Assembly (NCBI GenBank): GCA_963702495.1
Contig: CAVPDA010000003.1
Coordinates: 496,001-560,000, forward strand
Reading direction: 5' to 3'
From: CAVPDA01 sp963702495
GTDB taxonomy: Bacteria > Pseudomonadota > Gammaproteobacteria > Burkholderiales > Rhodocyclaceae
DNA length: 64,000 bases
The position numbers and the translations under genes were made by a program. The notes beneath the pieces were generated by a model that was not told the DNA's origin, searched no databases, and worked only from the letters and a program-made list of their open reading frames with translations. This document shows positions 19,217 to 31,090 of the stretch, one piece after another (the first letter of the stretch is position 1; every line of letters begins with the position of its first letter).

Positions 19217-19591
19217 ATGAAAGAACTCACTTCGGCGCAGCGCCGCGAACTGCGCGCCCGCGCCCACGGCCTGCATGCGGTGGTCGCCGTCAGCCAGCAC
19301 GGGCTCACCCCGGCCGTGCTGGCGGAAATCGACCGTTCGCTCACAGCCCACGAACTGATCAAGATTCGCGTGTACGGCGAGGAGCGCGACGTGCGCGAAA
19401 CGCTGCTCGCCGCGGTCTGCGAAGCAACGGGCGCGGCGGCGGTGCAGCACATCGGCAACATCCTCGTTGTCTATCGGCAGAATCCGCCGCCGGAAACCCC
19501 GGAAGCTGTGCCGCCTTCCCCCGCCAAGCGCGGCAGGCCGGCGCGGCCATCGGCCAGTCCGCGCCGTCGACTCGCCGGGAAGAAGTCCTAG
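19217..19591 (+). CDS. yhbY: YhbY-family RNA-binding protein
   Basis: A CRS1/YhbY (CRM) domain protein associated with pre-50S ribosomal subunits. 124 residues. The CRM domain fills residues 1-95: LTSAQRRELRARAHGL, the GLTPAV loop, HELIKIRVYG and AVQHIGNILVVYR. Residues 96-124 are a basic, Pro-rich tail (RGRPARPSASPRRR) not needed in the core family. It is divergent from rlmE, the usual proteobacterial neighbour. Its 3' end overlaps the DUF4149 gene by 4 bases on the opposite strand. Confidence 0.92.
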   Translation: MKELTSAQRRELRARAHGLHAVVAVSQHGLTPAVLAEIDRSLTAHELIKIRVYGEERDVRETLLAAVCEATGAAAVQHIGNILVVYRQNPPPETPEAVPPSPAKRGRPARPSASPRRRLAGKKS

Positions 19592-20064
19592 CGCAGCTCT
19601 CTCCCCTGCAGCACGACCAGCGCCAGTCCAAGCAGGCTTTGTACGAGATACACCGCTCCAGCCACGCCATGCCAGGCGCGGAAACGCTCGCGTACCATGC
19701 TTTCCATGACATCGCGCGCGCCGGCCTGTGCCACAGCCTCGGCCTTGAGCTGGGCCAGGATCGGCTGGATGCCGAAGTGACCCGCCAGCGTCAGCAGCAG
19801 CATCGCCAGCACCAGCCAGCCGACGACCGAGTGAACGGCGGCGGCGCCGCGGCGCGCCGCCACGTAGGCCAGCAGATAGACCGCGCAAGCGATGCCCACC
19901 CAGGCCATCAGCGCGAACTGCTTGCCGGCGAGCGCCCCGGCCAGCATGCGGTCCGTCGGCAGGTTCGCGAACAAGGCCGGCGCCGCGATGTAGCCGATGG
20001 CCCACAGGCCGCCGACCCAGAGGGTGACGACGATCAGGAAGAGCGAGTCCGCCAGCCTGCGCAT
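19588..20064 (-). CDS. DUF4149-type integral membrane protein
   Basis: 158 residues with four predicted membrane helices (about 7-27, 47-69, 78-98, 132-152). The WVGGLWAIGYIAAPALFANLP motif near the N-terminus and the C-terminal HGVAGAVYLVQSLLGL match the DUF4149 family found beside greA in betaproteobacteria. Function unknown. It follows greA by 19 bases and is probably the last gene of the carA-carB-greA operon. Confidence 0.85.
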   Translation of the reverse strand: MRRLADSLFLIVVTLWVGGLWAIGYIAAPALFANLPTDRMLAGALAGKQFALMAWVGIACAVYLLAYVAARRGAAAVHSVVGWLVLAMLLLTLAGHFGIQPILAQLKAEAVAQAGARDVMESMVRERFRAWHGVAGAVYLVQSLLGLALVVLQGRELR

Positions 20065-20083
20065 GCCCCGGTAGCCGCCAAGA

Positions 20084-20560
20084 TCAGACGTAGCGAACGT
20101 CCAGGATCTCGTATTCCCGCACTCCCCCCGGCGCCTTGACCTCGGCGATGTCGCCCGAGTACTTGCCGATGAGGGCGCGGGCGATGGGGGAGCTGACGGA
20201 GATCTTCCCCTCCTTGAGATTGGCTTCGTCGTCGCCGACGATCTGGTAGGTGACCTTGTCGCCCGAGTTCAGGTCCTCCAGATCGATGGTGGCGCCGAAC
20301 ACGCAGCGGCCATCGGCATCCAGCAGCTTGGGGTCGATGAGCTGGGCGTTGGCGAGCTTGCCCTCGACATCCTTGATGCGGCCTTCGATGAATCCCTGGC
20401 GCTCCTTGGCGGCGTCGTATTCGGCGTTCTCCGACAGGTCGCCGTGCGAGCGCGCCTCGGCGATGGCACTGATCACGTTCGGCCGCTCGACCGTCTTGAG
20501 CCGATGCAGCTCCGCCCGGAGCTTCTCGGCGCCGGCAAGGGTAAGGGGAACTTTACTCAT
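20084..20560 (-). CDS. greA: Transcription elongation factor GreA
   Basis: Binds the RNA polymerase secondary channel and stimulates cleavage of backtracked transcripts. 158 residues: an N-terminal coiled coil (1-75) with the acidic tip residues in DLSENAEYDAAKE (near residue 42) and a C-terminal FKBP-like domain (VTYQIVGDDEANLKEGKISVSSPIARALIGK). It starts 6 bases after the carB stop, the conserved betaproteobacterial position. Confidence 0.97.
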   Translation of the reverse strand: MSKVPLTLAGAEKLRAELHRLKTVERPNVISAIAEARSHGDLSENAEYDAAKERQGFIEGRIKDVEGKLANAQLIDPKLLDADGRCVFGATIDLEDLNSGDKVTYQIVGDDEANLKEGKISVSSPIARALIGKYSGDIAEVKAPGGVREYEILDVRYV

Positions 20561-20566
20561 GGATCA

Positions 20567-23773
<3,207 letters not shown>

Positions 23774-23851
23774 GCTCAATCTACCGCCGAGGGCGCAAAG
23801 GATGCGGGGCGGCGCCGCCGACGACGCGGCGCCCCCGGCATCGCCTGCGGT

Positions 23852-24985
23852 TCAGTTCTTCGCCTTTTCCATCAGACCGATGAAGCGGTCGAACAGATAG
23901 GAAACGTCATGCGGACCCGGGCTCGCTTCCGGGTGTCCCTGAAAGCAGAATGCCGGCGCATCGGTCCGCGCCAAGCCCTGCAGGCTGCCGTCGAAAAGCG
24001 AGACATGGGTAGCACGCAGATTCGCCGGCAGCGAGTTCGGATCGACCGCGAAGCCGTGGTTCTGGCTGGTGATCAACACCTGGCCGGTATCGAGATCCTT
24101 GACCGGATGGTTGGCGCCGTGATGGCCGAACTTCATCTTGATCGTCCTGCCCCCGCTCGCCAGCGCCATGAGTTGATGTCCGAGACAGATGCCGAAGGTC
24201 GGAATGCCGCGCTCGATGATGGCGCGAATGGCATCGATGGCGTAGTCGCAAGGCTCGGGATCGCCCGGTCCGTTGGACAGGAAAACACCGTCCGGTTCCA
24301 GGGACAACGCCTGTTTTGCCGGGGTCTGCGCCGACAGCACGGTCAGGCGGCAGCCGCGCTGCGCCAGCATGCGCAGAATGTTGCGCTTGACGCCGTAGTC
24401 GTAGGCGACGACATGGAAACGCGGCGCCCTCTGCTCCGCATAGCCGGCGCCGAGCCGCCATTCGCCTTCGCTCCAGGGGTAGGAAGCGCCGGTCGTCACC
24501 ACCTTGGCCAGGTCCATGCCGGCCAATCCGGGGAAGGCGCGGGCCTGTTCCAGCGCCGAATCCGCATCGACCTGCCCCGCCATGAGGCAGCCGTTCTGGG
24601 CACCCTTTTCGCGCAGGATGCGGGTGAGCCTGCGTGTATCGATGCCGGCGATGGCAATCACGTTCTCCGCCTTGAGGTATGCGTCCAGCGTCTGTTCCTG
24701 CCGGAAGTTGGAGGCGCGTAACGGCAGGTCGCGGATCACCAGGCCGGCGGCATGCACCTTGCCCGCCTCGCAGTCCTCCCGGTTGACGCCGACGTTGCCG
24801 ATGTGCGGATAGGTCAGCGTCACGATCTGCCGACAGTAGGAGGGATCGGTAAGGATCTCCTGATAGCCGGACATGGCGGTGTTGAAAACCACTTCGCCCG
24901 CGGTGCTGCCCGCGGCACCGATGCCGACGCCGTGAAAGACGGTGCCATCGGCGAGGACCAGTATGGCGGGCGCAAAGGCGGGCAA
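23852..24985 (-). CDS. carA: Carbamoyl-phosphate synthase small subunit (glutaminase), TTG start
   Basis: Glutamine amidotransferase subunit that feeds ammonia to CarB. 377 residues. The N-terminal half starts with PAILVLADGTVFHGVGIGA; the class-I glutaminase half has the nucleophile Cys in FGICLGHQLMALASGG (near residue 270) and the His/Glu pair in CFQGHPEASPGP. No ATG occurs at the right place. TTG at 24985 gives the family N-terminus and has GGAG six bases upstream. The frame stays open far upstream (to 25558), but that stretch covers the promoter and has no homology. 78 bases separate it from carB. Confidence 0.94.
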   Translation of the reverse strand: MPAFAPAILVLADGTVFHGVGIGAAGSTAGEVVFNTAMSGYQEILTDPSYCRQIVTLTYPHIGNVGVNREDCEAGKVHAAGLVIRDLPLRASNFRQEQTLDAYLKAENVIAIAGIDTRRLTRILREKGAQNGCLMAGQVDADSALEQARAFPGLAGMDLAKVVTTGASYPWSEGEWRLGAGYAEQRAPRFHVVAYDYGVKRNILRMLAQRGCRLTVLSAQTPAKQALSLEPDGVFLSNGPGDPEPCDYAIDAIRAIIERGIPTFGICLGHQLMALASGGRTIKMKFGHHGANHPVKDLDTGQVLITSQNHGFAVDPNSLPANLRATHVSLFDGSLQGLARTDAPAFCFQGHPEASPGPHDVSYLFDRFIGLMEKAKN

Positions 24986-25082
24986 GAGGGACTCCGAGTG
25001 GCGGGTATTTTCGGCTGCAGCGGGTATGGAACACGTGAAGCGGACCGCATAGGGGGCTGTCACGCTTCGATCAAACTTTTTA

Positions 25083-25111
25083 ATTATAAACGCGGCGCCT
25101 GGACTAGGCAA
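25083..25111 (-). promoter_or_regulatory. sigma70 promoter of the carAB-greA operon
   Basis: A perfect -10 TATAAT (25083-25088) and -35 TTGCCT (25106-25111) with an optimal 17-base spacer. Transcription would start near 25076, giving a leader of about 90 bases before the TTG start of carA. It shows that the long upstream extension of the carA frame is not coding. Confidence 0.75.
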
Positions 25112-25400
25112 ACTGAGCCGGGATTTCCGGCACGTTCGCGGCGCAACGATGCCGGGTTCGCCCTGCATCCCACGTCGGCACGTCCCTGCGTCCGGTCTTT
25201 CACCCTCCGCCATTCGCCCGATTGACAGGCGTCGCGACCCGTGAGACCGTTTTTTCCCGTGTCCACAAGCACGGGGCGCGGCGTATGCCGCAGCGGAATC
25301 TGCAATGACCATGCGGCAGCCATGCCGCACCCGTCGCCCGGCCGCAGCGGCGGGATGATAGAAGAAGAGCGGCGTCAGCTGTGTCCATGGAGGAGAGGAA
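25112..25400. other. Intergenic region between carA promoter and mtoX-like gene
   Basis: Together with the carA leader this makes a 415-base gene-free stretch. I see no RNA gene or convincing terminator. A TTGACA at 25222-25227 has no good -10 at the right distance. Just before the mtoX-like gene there is a strong purine-rich ribosome site (GGAGGAGAGGAA). The promoter of the mto-type cluster must lie here but I cannot define it. Confidence 0.5.
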
Positions 25401-26759
25401 ATGAGAACGATATTTGCCGGTCGCAGCAAGATCCCCGACACCATCCTGTCACTTGCCGTCGTCTTGTCGGCGGCGCTTATCGGTGGTCTTGCCCTGCACG
25501 TCGCCCCGGCTGTGGCCGACGAGACGTGCAATTCGCCGTATGTGACGAACCTGATCAAGGGTCAGGAGGATTACGTCCATGTGTGGACGCTGGGGGTGAA
25601 GGGCATGGGCGACGAATCGGACAAGCTGGTCACGGTCGATGTCAATCCCAAGTCCAAGAGCTACGGCAAGGTGGTGCACAGCCTGTCCGTGGGCGGGCGC
25701 GGCGAAGCCCACCACCTGGGCTTTTCCGATGATCGGCGCCACGTCTGGGCCGGTCGCCTGGACGACAACAAGATCTTCGTCTTCGACGTGGGCACCAATC
25801 CGGCCAAGCCCAAGCTGGTGAAGACCATCGCCGATCTGGCCAAGAAGACGGGCTATGTCGGCCCCCACACCTTCTACGCCCTGCCCGGGCGCGTGCTGAT
25901 CCAGGCCCTGTCCAATACCAAGGACCATGGCGGGGTGACCGGCATGGCGGTCTACAACAACAAGGGCGATTTCGTCGCCAAGTACGACATGCCCACCAGC
26001 GGCGGCGGCGATGGCTACGGCTACGATCTGGCCATCAATCCGGGCAAGAACGTGCTGCTCAGCTCCAGTTTCACCGGCTGGAACAACTACATGATGGACA
26101 TGGGCAAGCTGATCAAGGATGCCGAGGCGATGAAGAAGTTCGGCAACACCATGGCGGTGTGGGACCTGAAGTCGATGAAGCCGACCAAGGTGCTGAACGT
26201 GCCCGGCGCGCCGCTGGAGATCCGCTGGTCGCTGAAGGACGGGGACAACTGGGCGATCACCGCCTCGGCCTTGACATCGAAGCTCACCCTGGTGAAGCAG
26301 GACGACAAGGGCGAGTGGCAGGCCAAAGAGGTGGCCACCATCGGCGATCCGGCCAAGATTCCGCTGCCGGTGGATATTTCGATCACCGCCGACGGCAAGG
26401 GCCTGTGGGTGAACACCTTCATGGACGGCATGACCCGCTATTTCGACCTGTCCAATCCGCAGGCGCCCAAGCAGACCTACGAGAAGCACACCGGCTCCCA
26501 GGTGAACATGGTGTCGCAGAGCTGGGACGGCAAGCGTGTCTACATCACAACGTCGCTGCTCGCCAACTGGGACAAGAAGGGCGCCGACGACCAGCAGTTC
26601 CTGAAACTGTTCCACTGGGACGGCAAGGAGCTGAAGGAGCAGTGGGCGATCGACTTCTATGAAGCCAAGCTCGGGCGCGCCCACCACATGAAGTTCACCG
26701 CCAAACCCGGCAAGTCCGCCGCCGCCCCATCGGACGAGATCGTGATCAGCCGCCGCTGA
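25401..26759 (+). CDS. mtoX: Selenium-binding-protein-56 family protein, probable periplasmic methanethiol oxidase
   Basis: SBP56 family, 452 residues. Bacterial members characterised in Hyphomicrobium are copper-dependent methanethiol oxidases that turn CH3SH into formaldehyde, H2S and H2O2. Here there is a signal peptide (hydrophobic 14-33, cleavage likely after VAPAVA at 39), so it is periplasmic. SBP56 landmarks seen: DETCNSPYV (Cys43), GRGEAHHLGFSDD, YVGPHTFYALPGRVLI, PLPVDISITADGKGLWVN and the C-terminal GRAHHMKF with conserved histidines. The next two genes, SCO and MauG-like, are the partners reported for mtoX, which supports this function over a generic selenium-binding label. Substrate is inferred, not shown. 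Confidence 0.88.
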   Translation: MRTIFAGRSKIPDTILSLAVVLSAALIGGLALHVAPAVADETCNSPYVTNLIKGQEDYVHVWTLGVKGMGDESDKLVTVDVNPKSKSYGKVVHSLSVGGRGEAHHLGFSDDRRHVWAGRLDDNKIFVFDVGTNPAKPKLVKTIADLAKKTGYVGPHTFYALPGRVLIQALSNTKDHGGVTGMAVYNNKGDFVAKYDMPTSGGGDGYGYDLAINPGKNVLLSSSFTGWNNYMMDMGKLIKDAEAMKKFGNTMAVWDLKSMKPTKVLNVPGAPLEIRWSLKDGDNWAITASALTSKLTLVKQDDKGEWQAKEVATIGDPAKIPLPVDISITADGKGLWVNTFMDGMTRYFDLSNPQAPKQTYEKHTGSQVNMVSQSWDGKRVYITTSLLANWDKKGADDQQFLKLFHWDGKELKEQWAIDFYEAKLGRAHHMKFTAKPGKSAAAPSDEIVISRR

Positions 26760-26763
26760 TCCG

Positions 26764-27468
26764 ATGGGGAAAGTCCTGCGCCCCCTCGCCCGGGGGGGCG
26801 TTGTGCTGGCCCTGGCGGCCTGCTGCGCCGCCGCCTCGGCGCACGAGCCGCCGCACAAGCCGCGGCAGGACTTCGTCGCACCGGCGGCCGGCAGCTACCG
26901 CCTGCAGGCGATCCAGGCGGCCCCCGATGGCCATGTCCTCGACACCGAGGGGGCGCCGCGCCGCCTCGCCCACTTCGTCACCGGCGCGGTGACGCTGCTC
27001 AGCTTCGTCTACACCTACTGCGTGGATCCGACCGGATGCCCGCTGGCCTACGAGGCCTTCGTCGAACTGCGCAGCCGCATAACGGCCGACCCCGCGCTGC
27101 GCGGCAGAATTCGCTTCGTCAGCCTGTCCTTCGATCCGGTCAATGACACGCCGGCCGCCATGCGCCAGTACGGCGGCCGCTACGCCCAGCGCGGCGGTGC
27201 GCTGCCCTGGCACTTTCTCACCACGCGCTCGGTGGCCGAGCTGATGCCGGTGCTCGACAGTTTCGGTCAGGACGTGGCGGTGGAAGCCGACGCCCAGGGC
27301 GCACCGACGCGCACCATCAGCCACATGCTCAAGGTGTTCCTGATCGACCGGCGCGGCGTGGTGCGCGAGATCTACACCACCGCCTTCCTGCTGCCGGAAG
27401 TCATGCTCAACGACATCAAGACGCTGGTGCTGGAAGAGGAGGAAAGAGCGGGATGGGCGCGCCGCTGA
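26764..27468 (+). CDS. SCO1/SenC-family copper chaperone with a CX5C motif
   Basis: Thioredoxin-fold copper-binding protein of the SCO family, 234 residues, exported (signal peptide 1-26; a LAAC at residue 20 could also make it a lipoprotein). The metal site reads YTYCVDPTGCPLAY: cysteines 86 and 92 are five residues apart rather than the usual three (CX3C). A third ligand is likely His187 (TISHMLKVFLID). It starts 4 bases after the mtoX-like stop and overlaps the MauG-like gene by 16 bases, so it most probably delivers copper to the SBP56 protein rather than to cytochrome oxidase. Confidence 0.88.
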   Translation: MGKVLRPLARGGVVLALAACCAAASAHEPPHKPRQDFVAPAAGSYRLQAIQAAPDGHVLDTEGAPRRLAHFVTGAVTLLSFVYTYCVDPTGCPLAYEAFVELRSRITADPALRGRIRFVSLSFDPVNDTPAAMRQYGGRYAQRGGALPWHFLTTRSVAELMPVLDSFGQDVAVEADAQGAPTRTISHMLKVFLIDRRGVVREIYTTAFLLPEVMLNDIKTLVLEEEERAGWARR

Positions 27469-28607
27469 GGCGCTCGCGGCTGCCGGGCGCCGTCCTCGCC
27501 ATGCTGGCGGCAGCGCTAATCGCCTGCTCCGCACCGGCGCCGCCGCAAAGCGCCGCGCCGCTGGGTCTGCCGCCGATCCCGCAGCCGGCGGACAATGCGC
27601 CGACGCAGGCGAAGATCGATCTGGGCCGCAAGCTCTTCTTCGATCGGCGCCTGTCCTTCAACAACACGATGTCCTGCGCCATGTGCCATGTGCCGGAGCA
27701 GGGCTTCACCTCGAACGAGCTGGGCAGCGCGATCGGGGTGGAAGGCCGCAGCCTGCGCCGCAACGCGCCCACCACCTTCAACGTCGCCTACCATCCCCGC
27801 CTGTTCCACGACGGTCGCGAGAGCACGCTGGAGAACCAGGTCTGGGGCCCGCTGCTGGCGGCCAACGAGATGGCCAATCCTTCCATCGGCTACGTCATCG
27901 AGAGGATTCTTGCTCTGCCCGACTATCAGGGACGGTTCGAGGCGGCCTTCGATGGGCGCGCGGTGTCGCCGGAGAGGATCGGCCAGGCCATCGCCGCCTA
28001 CGAGCGTACCGTGGTGTCGGGCAATTCGCGCTTCGATCGCTGGCGCTTCGGCGCACAGGCCGATGCCCTGGACGCGCAGGAGCAGTCCGGCTATCGCCTG
28101 TTCGTGGGCAAGGCCGGCTGCGTGCGCTGTCACCTCGTCGGCGACAGCGATGCGCTGTTCTCCGACTTCGGCTTCCACAACACCGGCATCGGCTGGCTGC
28201 GCAGCCAGGGGCGCAAGTCGAGTTACACGGTGGAACTGATTCCCGGCCTGGTAACGCAGATCGACGCGCGGCAGCTGGAGACGTTTTCGGAGGCGCCGCA
28301 GAACGACGTCGGACGCTTCGAGATCACCCTCGATCCGCAGGACCGCTGGGCCTACAAGACGCCCTCCCTGCGCAATGTCGCCCTCACCGCGCCTTACATG
28401 CACGACGGCTCGCTGCCCACACTGGAGGCGGTGATCGCGTTCTACGACGCCGGCGGCATCGACAACCCGCAGCGCGATCCGATGCTGCAACCCCTGTCCC
28501 TCTCCGCCGAGGAGAAACAGGCGCTGGCCGCTTTCCTGCGAACCCTCACCGGCGACAATGTGCAAGCCCTGGTCCACGACGCCAGATCCGCCGACATCGG
28601 GCAGTGA
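27453..28607 (+). CDS. MauG/di-haem cytochrome c peroxidase-family lipoprotein
   Basis: 384 residues. The lipobox LIAC (Cys25) predicts a lipoprotein facing the periplasm. Two c-type haem sites are present: CAMCH (75-79) and CVRCH (223-227), the layout of MauG and bacterial cytochrome c peroxidases; APYMHDGSLPTLEAVI near 320 is another family motif. In mtoX operons the MauG-like protein is thought to take part in cofactor maturation or in removing the peroxide formed. It overlaps the SCO gene by 16 bases. CCP versus MauG activity cannot be decided from sequence alone. Confidence 0.88.
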   Translation: MGAPLRRSRLPGAVLAMLAAALIACSAPAPPQSAAPLGLPPIPQPADNAPTQAKIDLGRKLFFDRRLSFNNTMSCAMCHVPEQGFTSNELGSAIGVEGRSLRRNAPTTFNVAYHPRLFHDGRESTLENQVWGPLLAANEMANPSIGYVIERILALPDYQGRFEAAFDGRAVSPERIGQAIAAYERTVVSGNSRFDRWRFGAQADALDAQEQSGYRLFVGKAGCVRCHLVGDSDALFSDFGFHNTGIGWLRSQGRKSSYTVELIPGLVTQIDARQLETFSEAPQNDVGRFEITLDPQDRWAYKTPSLRNVALTAPYMHDGSLPTLEAVIAFYDAGGIDNPQRDPMLQPLSLSAEEKQALAAFLRTLTGDNVQALVHDARSADIGQ

Positions 28608-28645
28608 CGCGCTCGCCACGGCAATCCGCCCGAGAAACGATGAGA

Positions 28646-30895
28646 TCAGCCGCCGGCGGAGCGGAACCAGCGGCTCGGATCATCTTCCGCGGGCTCGTCC
28701 CGCGCCCGCATCGCCCGCTTCAGCACTTCGATCAGTTGCGCCTGCTGGATCGGTTTGGCGAGATAGTCGTCCATGCCCGCTTCGAGGCAGCGCTCGCGGT
28801 CGCCCTGCATCGCGTTTGCGGTCATGGCGATGATCGGCGTGTGATAGCGTCGCCCGGACGCGACCCAGCTGCGGCGCAGTTCCCGGGCACGGATGGCCTC
28901 GGTGGCTTCGATTCCGCCCATCACCGGCATCTGCATATCCATCAGGATGGCGTCGAAGCGCCTGGTCTCGAACTGGTCGACCGCCTCCTGGCCGTTGTTC
29001 GCGATGGTAACCTCGTGCCCCGCCTTTTCCAGCACCCGCTGCGCCAGCAACTGATTGACGGGGTTGTCCTCGACCAGCAGGATGTCCATCCCATCGGAGC
29101 CGCTGGGTTCCGCCTGCCGTGATGTGGTCCCGACGTCATCCGGTTCGACTTCGAACGCATAACGCCCGGTCAGGCCCAGCGCCAGCATCACCGCGTCCAG
29201 CAGGTCGGACTGCGCCACCGGCTTGACCAGCGTGTACTTGACTCCCGAGTCCCGGGCGCGTGCCGCATCTTGGCGCTGCATTTTCACGTCCAGCAACATG
29301 ATCATGCGTTCGGCGCCCGGCGCGCAGGCGCGGCAAGCCAGCGCCACGGCGAAGCCGTCGGGAGCCGGCATGCGCGCGTCCAGGAGCACCAGGGAAAACG
29401 GTTGCGCCTCGCTCTCCGCCCTGCGTATCGCGGACACAGCCCCGTCTCCGTCGAAAGCGACGCTGGCGAGCATGCCCCACTCCTCCAATTGCCGCGCAAG
29501 ATTTCGGGCGACGGTCTGGTTGTCATCCACCACCAGCACGTGCTGCCCGGAAAGCCGCGTGCGCCCCTCCGGCTGCGGCGCTGCGCCGGCATCGCGGTCC
29601 GCGCCCAGGCGCAGCGTGAAATGAAACGTGCTGCCTTTTCCGGGCTCGCTTTCGACCCATATTCGGCCGTCCATCAAACCGACCAGTCGGGTACAGATCG
29701 CCAAGCCCAGGCCGGTGCCCCCGAATCTGCGCGTGATCGAGGTATCGGCCTGGGCGAAGGCCTCGAAGATCTCCCCCTGCTTGTCGGCGGCGATGCCGAT
29801 GCCGGTGTCGCGCACCGAAAAATGCAGGTAGGTCGAGCCGGCGCTGCGTTTTTCCACCGCGCACGACACCTCGATCTCGCCCCTCTCGGTGAACTTGATG
29901 GCGTTGGCCACCAGATTCGTGAGCACCTGACGCAGCCGGCCCGGATCGCCATGCAGGCGATCGGGAACTTCGGGCAGCATCGAATACACCAGTTCCAGGC
30001 CCTTCTCCTGAGCACGAAGCGCCAGCGCTTTCAAGGTTTCGCCCACCACCCCGCGCAGCGGGAACTCGATGTGCTCCATCGTCATCTTGCCCGCCTCGAT
30101 CTTGGAGAAATCGAGGATATCGTTGACGATCTCCAGCAAAGCCTGCGCCGATGCCTGCACCGTGCTCAGGTACTCGCGCTGCTCCGCGTCGAGGCGGGTG
30201 TCGAGGGCCAGCTCCGTCATGCCGATGATGGCGTTCATAGGCGTGCGGATTTCGTGGCTCATGTTGGCGATGAAGTCGCTCTTGGCGCGGTTGGCCGCGT
30301 CCGCCGCTTCCTTGGTGTGCAGCAGCTCCGCTTCCCGCCGTTTTTGCGCGCCGATATCGCGGTGGACGCCCATCACCCGGCGCGGCCTGCCTTCGGCGTC
30401 GCGCTTGACGATCTGCCCGCGCAAGTGCAGCCACTTCCAATCGCCGCTTCGCGTGCGCAAGCGGTAGTCGACCTCGATGGCGGGAGCACGCCCCGCGAGA
30501 TGGGCATCGATGCGCTCCTTCAGGAGCACCCGATCCTCCGGGTGGATCAGGTCATGCCAGACATCGACCCGGTTCTCCACTTCGTCGGGGGCGAAACCGA
30601 GCAGGGATTTCCAGGCGGCGCTCAGGCGCGCCGAACCCTTGAGCGGATTCCAGTCGAAGGGGGCATCGCCGGTGACGCGTAACGCGAGCTTGAACCATTC
30701 GGCCTCGCTGCGTGAATCTGCGGCAGCGTCGGCGCCGGCATAGGTTGCCGCTGCCGCTGCGAGAAACCGGGCGAGTCGCGCGCTCAGATCGCCCTGTCCC
30801 TGCTCCTCCAGCCGATGCAGCAAGCCCGACAGGGCCGACTCGTCGGCAACCGCGAACGCATCATTCAAATGTTGCAGGAGAAGTGCACTGGTCAT
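28646..30895 (-). CDS. Soluble hybrid sensor histidine kinase (PAS-HisKA-HATPase-REC-REC)
   Basis: 749 residues with no membrane segment, so it senses a cytoplasmic signal. Order: helical N-terminus (1-60), PAS_3/PAC domain (65-185, WKWLHLRGQI...GVHRDI), HisKA with phosphorylatable His214 (NMSHEIRTPMNA), HATPase_c (N box NLVANAIKF, G boxes DTGIGIA and GGTGLGLAI), receiver 1 (455-570, LVVDDNQ...LLDARMP) and receiver 2 (605-735, LLVEDNPVNQ...LMDMQMPVMGG). There is no Hpt domain and no adjacent response regulator. It is convergent with the mto-type cluster, 38 bases from it; no functional link can be claimed. Confidence 0.92.
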   Translation of the reverse strand: MTSALLLQHLNDAFAVADESALSGLLHRLEEQGQGDLSARLARFLAAAAATYAGADAAADSRSEAEWFKLALRVTGDAPFDWNPLKGSARLSAAWKSLLGFAPDEVENRVDVWHDLIHPEDRVLLKERIDAHLAGRAPAIEVDYRLRTRSGDWKWLHLRGQIVKRDAEGRPRRVMGVHRDIGAQKRREAELLHTKEAADAANRAKSDFIANMSHEIRTPMNAIIGMTELALDTRLDAEQREYLSTVQASAQALLEIVNDILDFSKIEAGKMTMEHIEFPLRGVVGETLKALALRAQEKGLELVYSMLPEVPDRLHGDPGRLRQVLTNLVANAIKFTERGEIEVSCAVEKRSAGSTYLHFSVRDTGIGIAADKQGEIFEAFAQADTSITRRFGGTGLGLAICTRLVGLMDGRIWVESEPGKGSTFHFTLRLGADRDAGAAPQPEGRTRLSGQHVLVVDDNQTVARNLARQLEEWGMLASVAFDGDGAVSAIRRAESEAQPFSLVLLDARMPAPDGFAVALACRACAPGAERMIMLLDVKMQRQDAARARDSGVKYTLVKPVAQSDLLDAVMLALGLTGRYAFEVEPDDVGTTSRQAEPSGSDGMDILLVEDNPVNQLLAQRVLEKAGHEVTIANNGQEAVDQFETRRFDAILMDMQMPVMGGIEATEAIRARELRRSWVASGRRYHTPIIAMTANAMQGDRERCLEAGMDDYLAKPIQQAQLIEVLKRAMRARDEPAEDDPSRWFRSAGG

Positions 30896-31000
30896 GGGTC
30901 CCGCCAGGGACGGCCTCCGGGACGCGAAGGCGATTAACCCATTTCGGCCGCTTCCGGCCTCCCCTTTAACGTGAACCTCGAGCCAGCGACTCCCGAAGCT

Positions 31001-31023
31001 CCCCTCTCCTGCTGCGAGAGGGG
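31001..31023. repeat. Intergenic hairpin of the CCCCTCTC...GAGAGGGG type
   Basis: An 8-bp perfect inverted repeat with a 7-base loop in the gap between the hybrid kinase and dapB, followed by GCTGGGGGTTAGGG. It resembles the CCCTCTCCC.../...GGGAGAGGG elements scattered between genes of many GC-rich proteobacteria. A degenerate relative occurs upstream of rlmE around 19085-19120. No U-tract on either strand. Confidence 0.5.
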
Positions 31024-31090
31024 CTGGGGGTTAGGGAACCGGTCATGGCGAGGATCTTCATCACTCGCGGTTGCCGGCATTCCACGACCG

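Noticed and set aside
24986..25558. 190-residue N-terminal extension of CarA
   Set aside because: Covers the carA promoter and intergenic DNA and lacks family similarity; the TTG start at 24985 explains the gene.
28646..30895. Regulator of the mto-type cluster
   Set aside because: The hybrid kinase is only convergent and adjacent; it has no DNA-binding domain and nothing in the sequence links it to the cluster.
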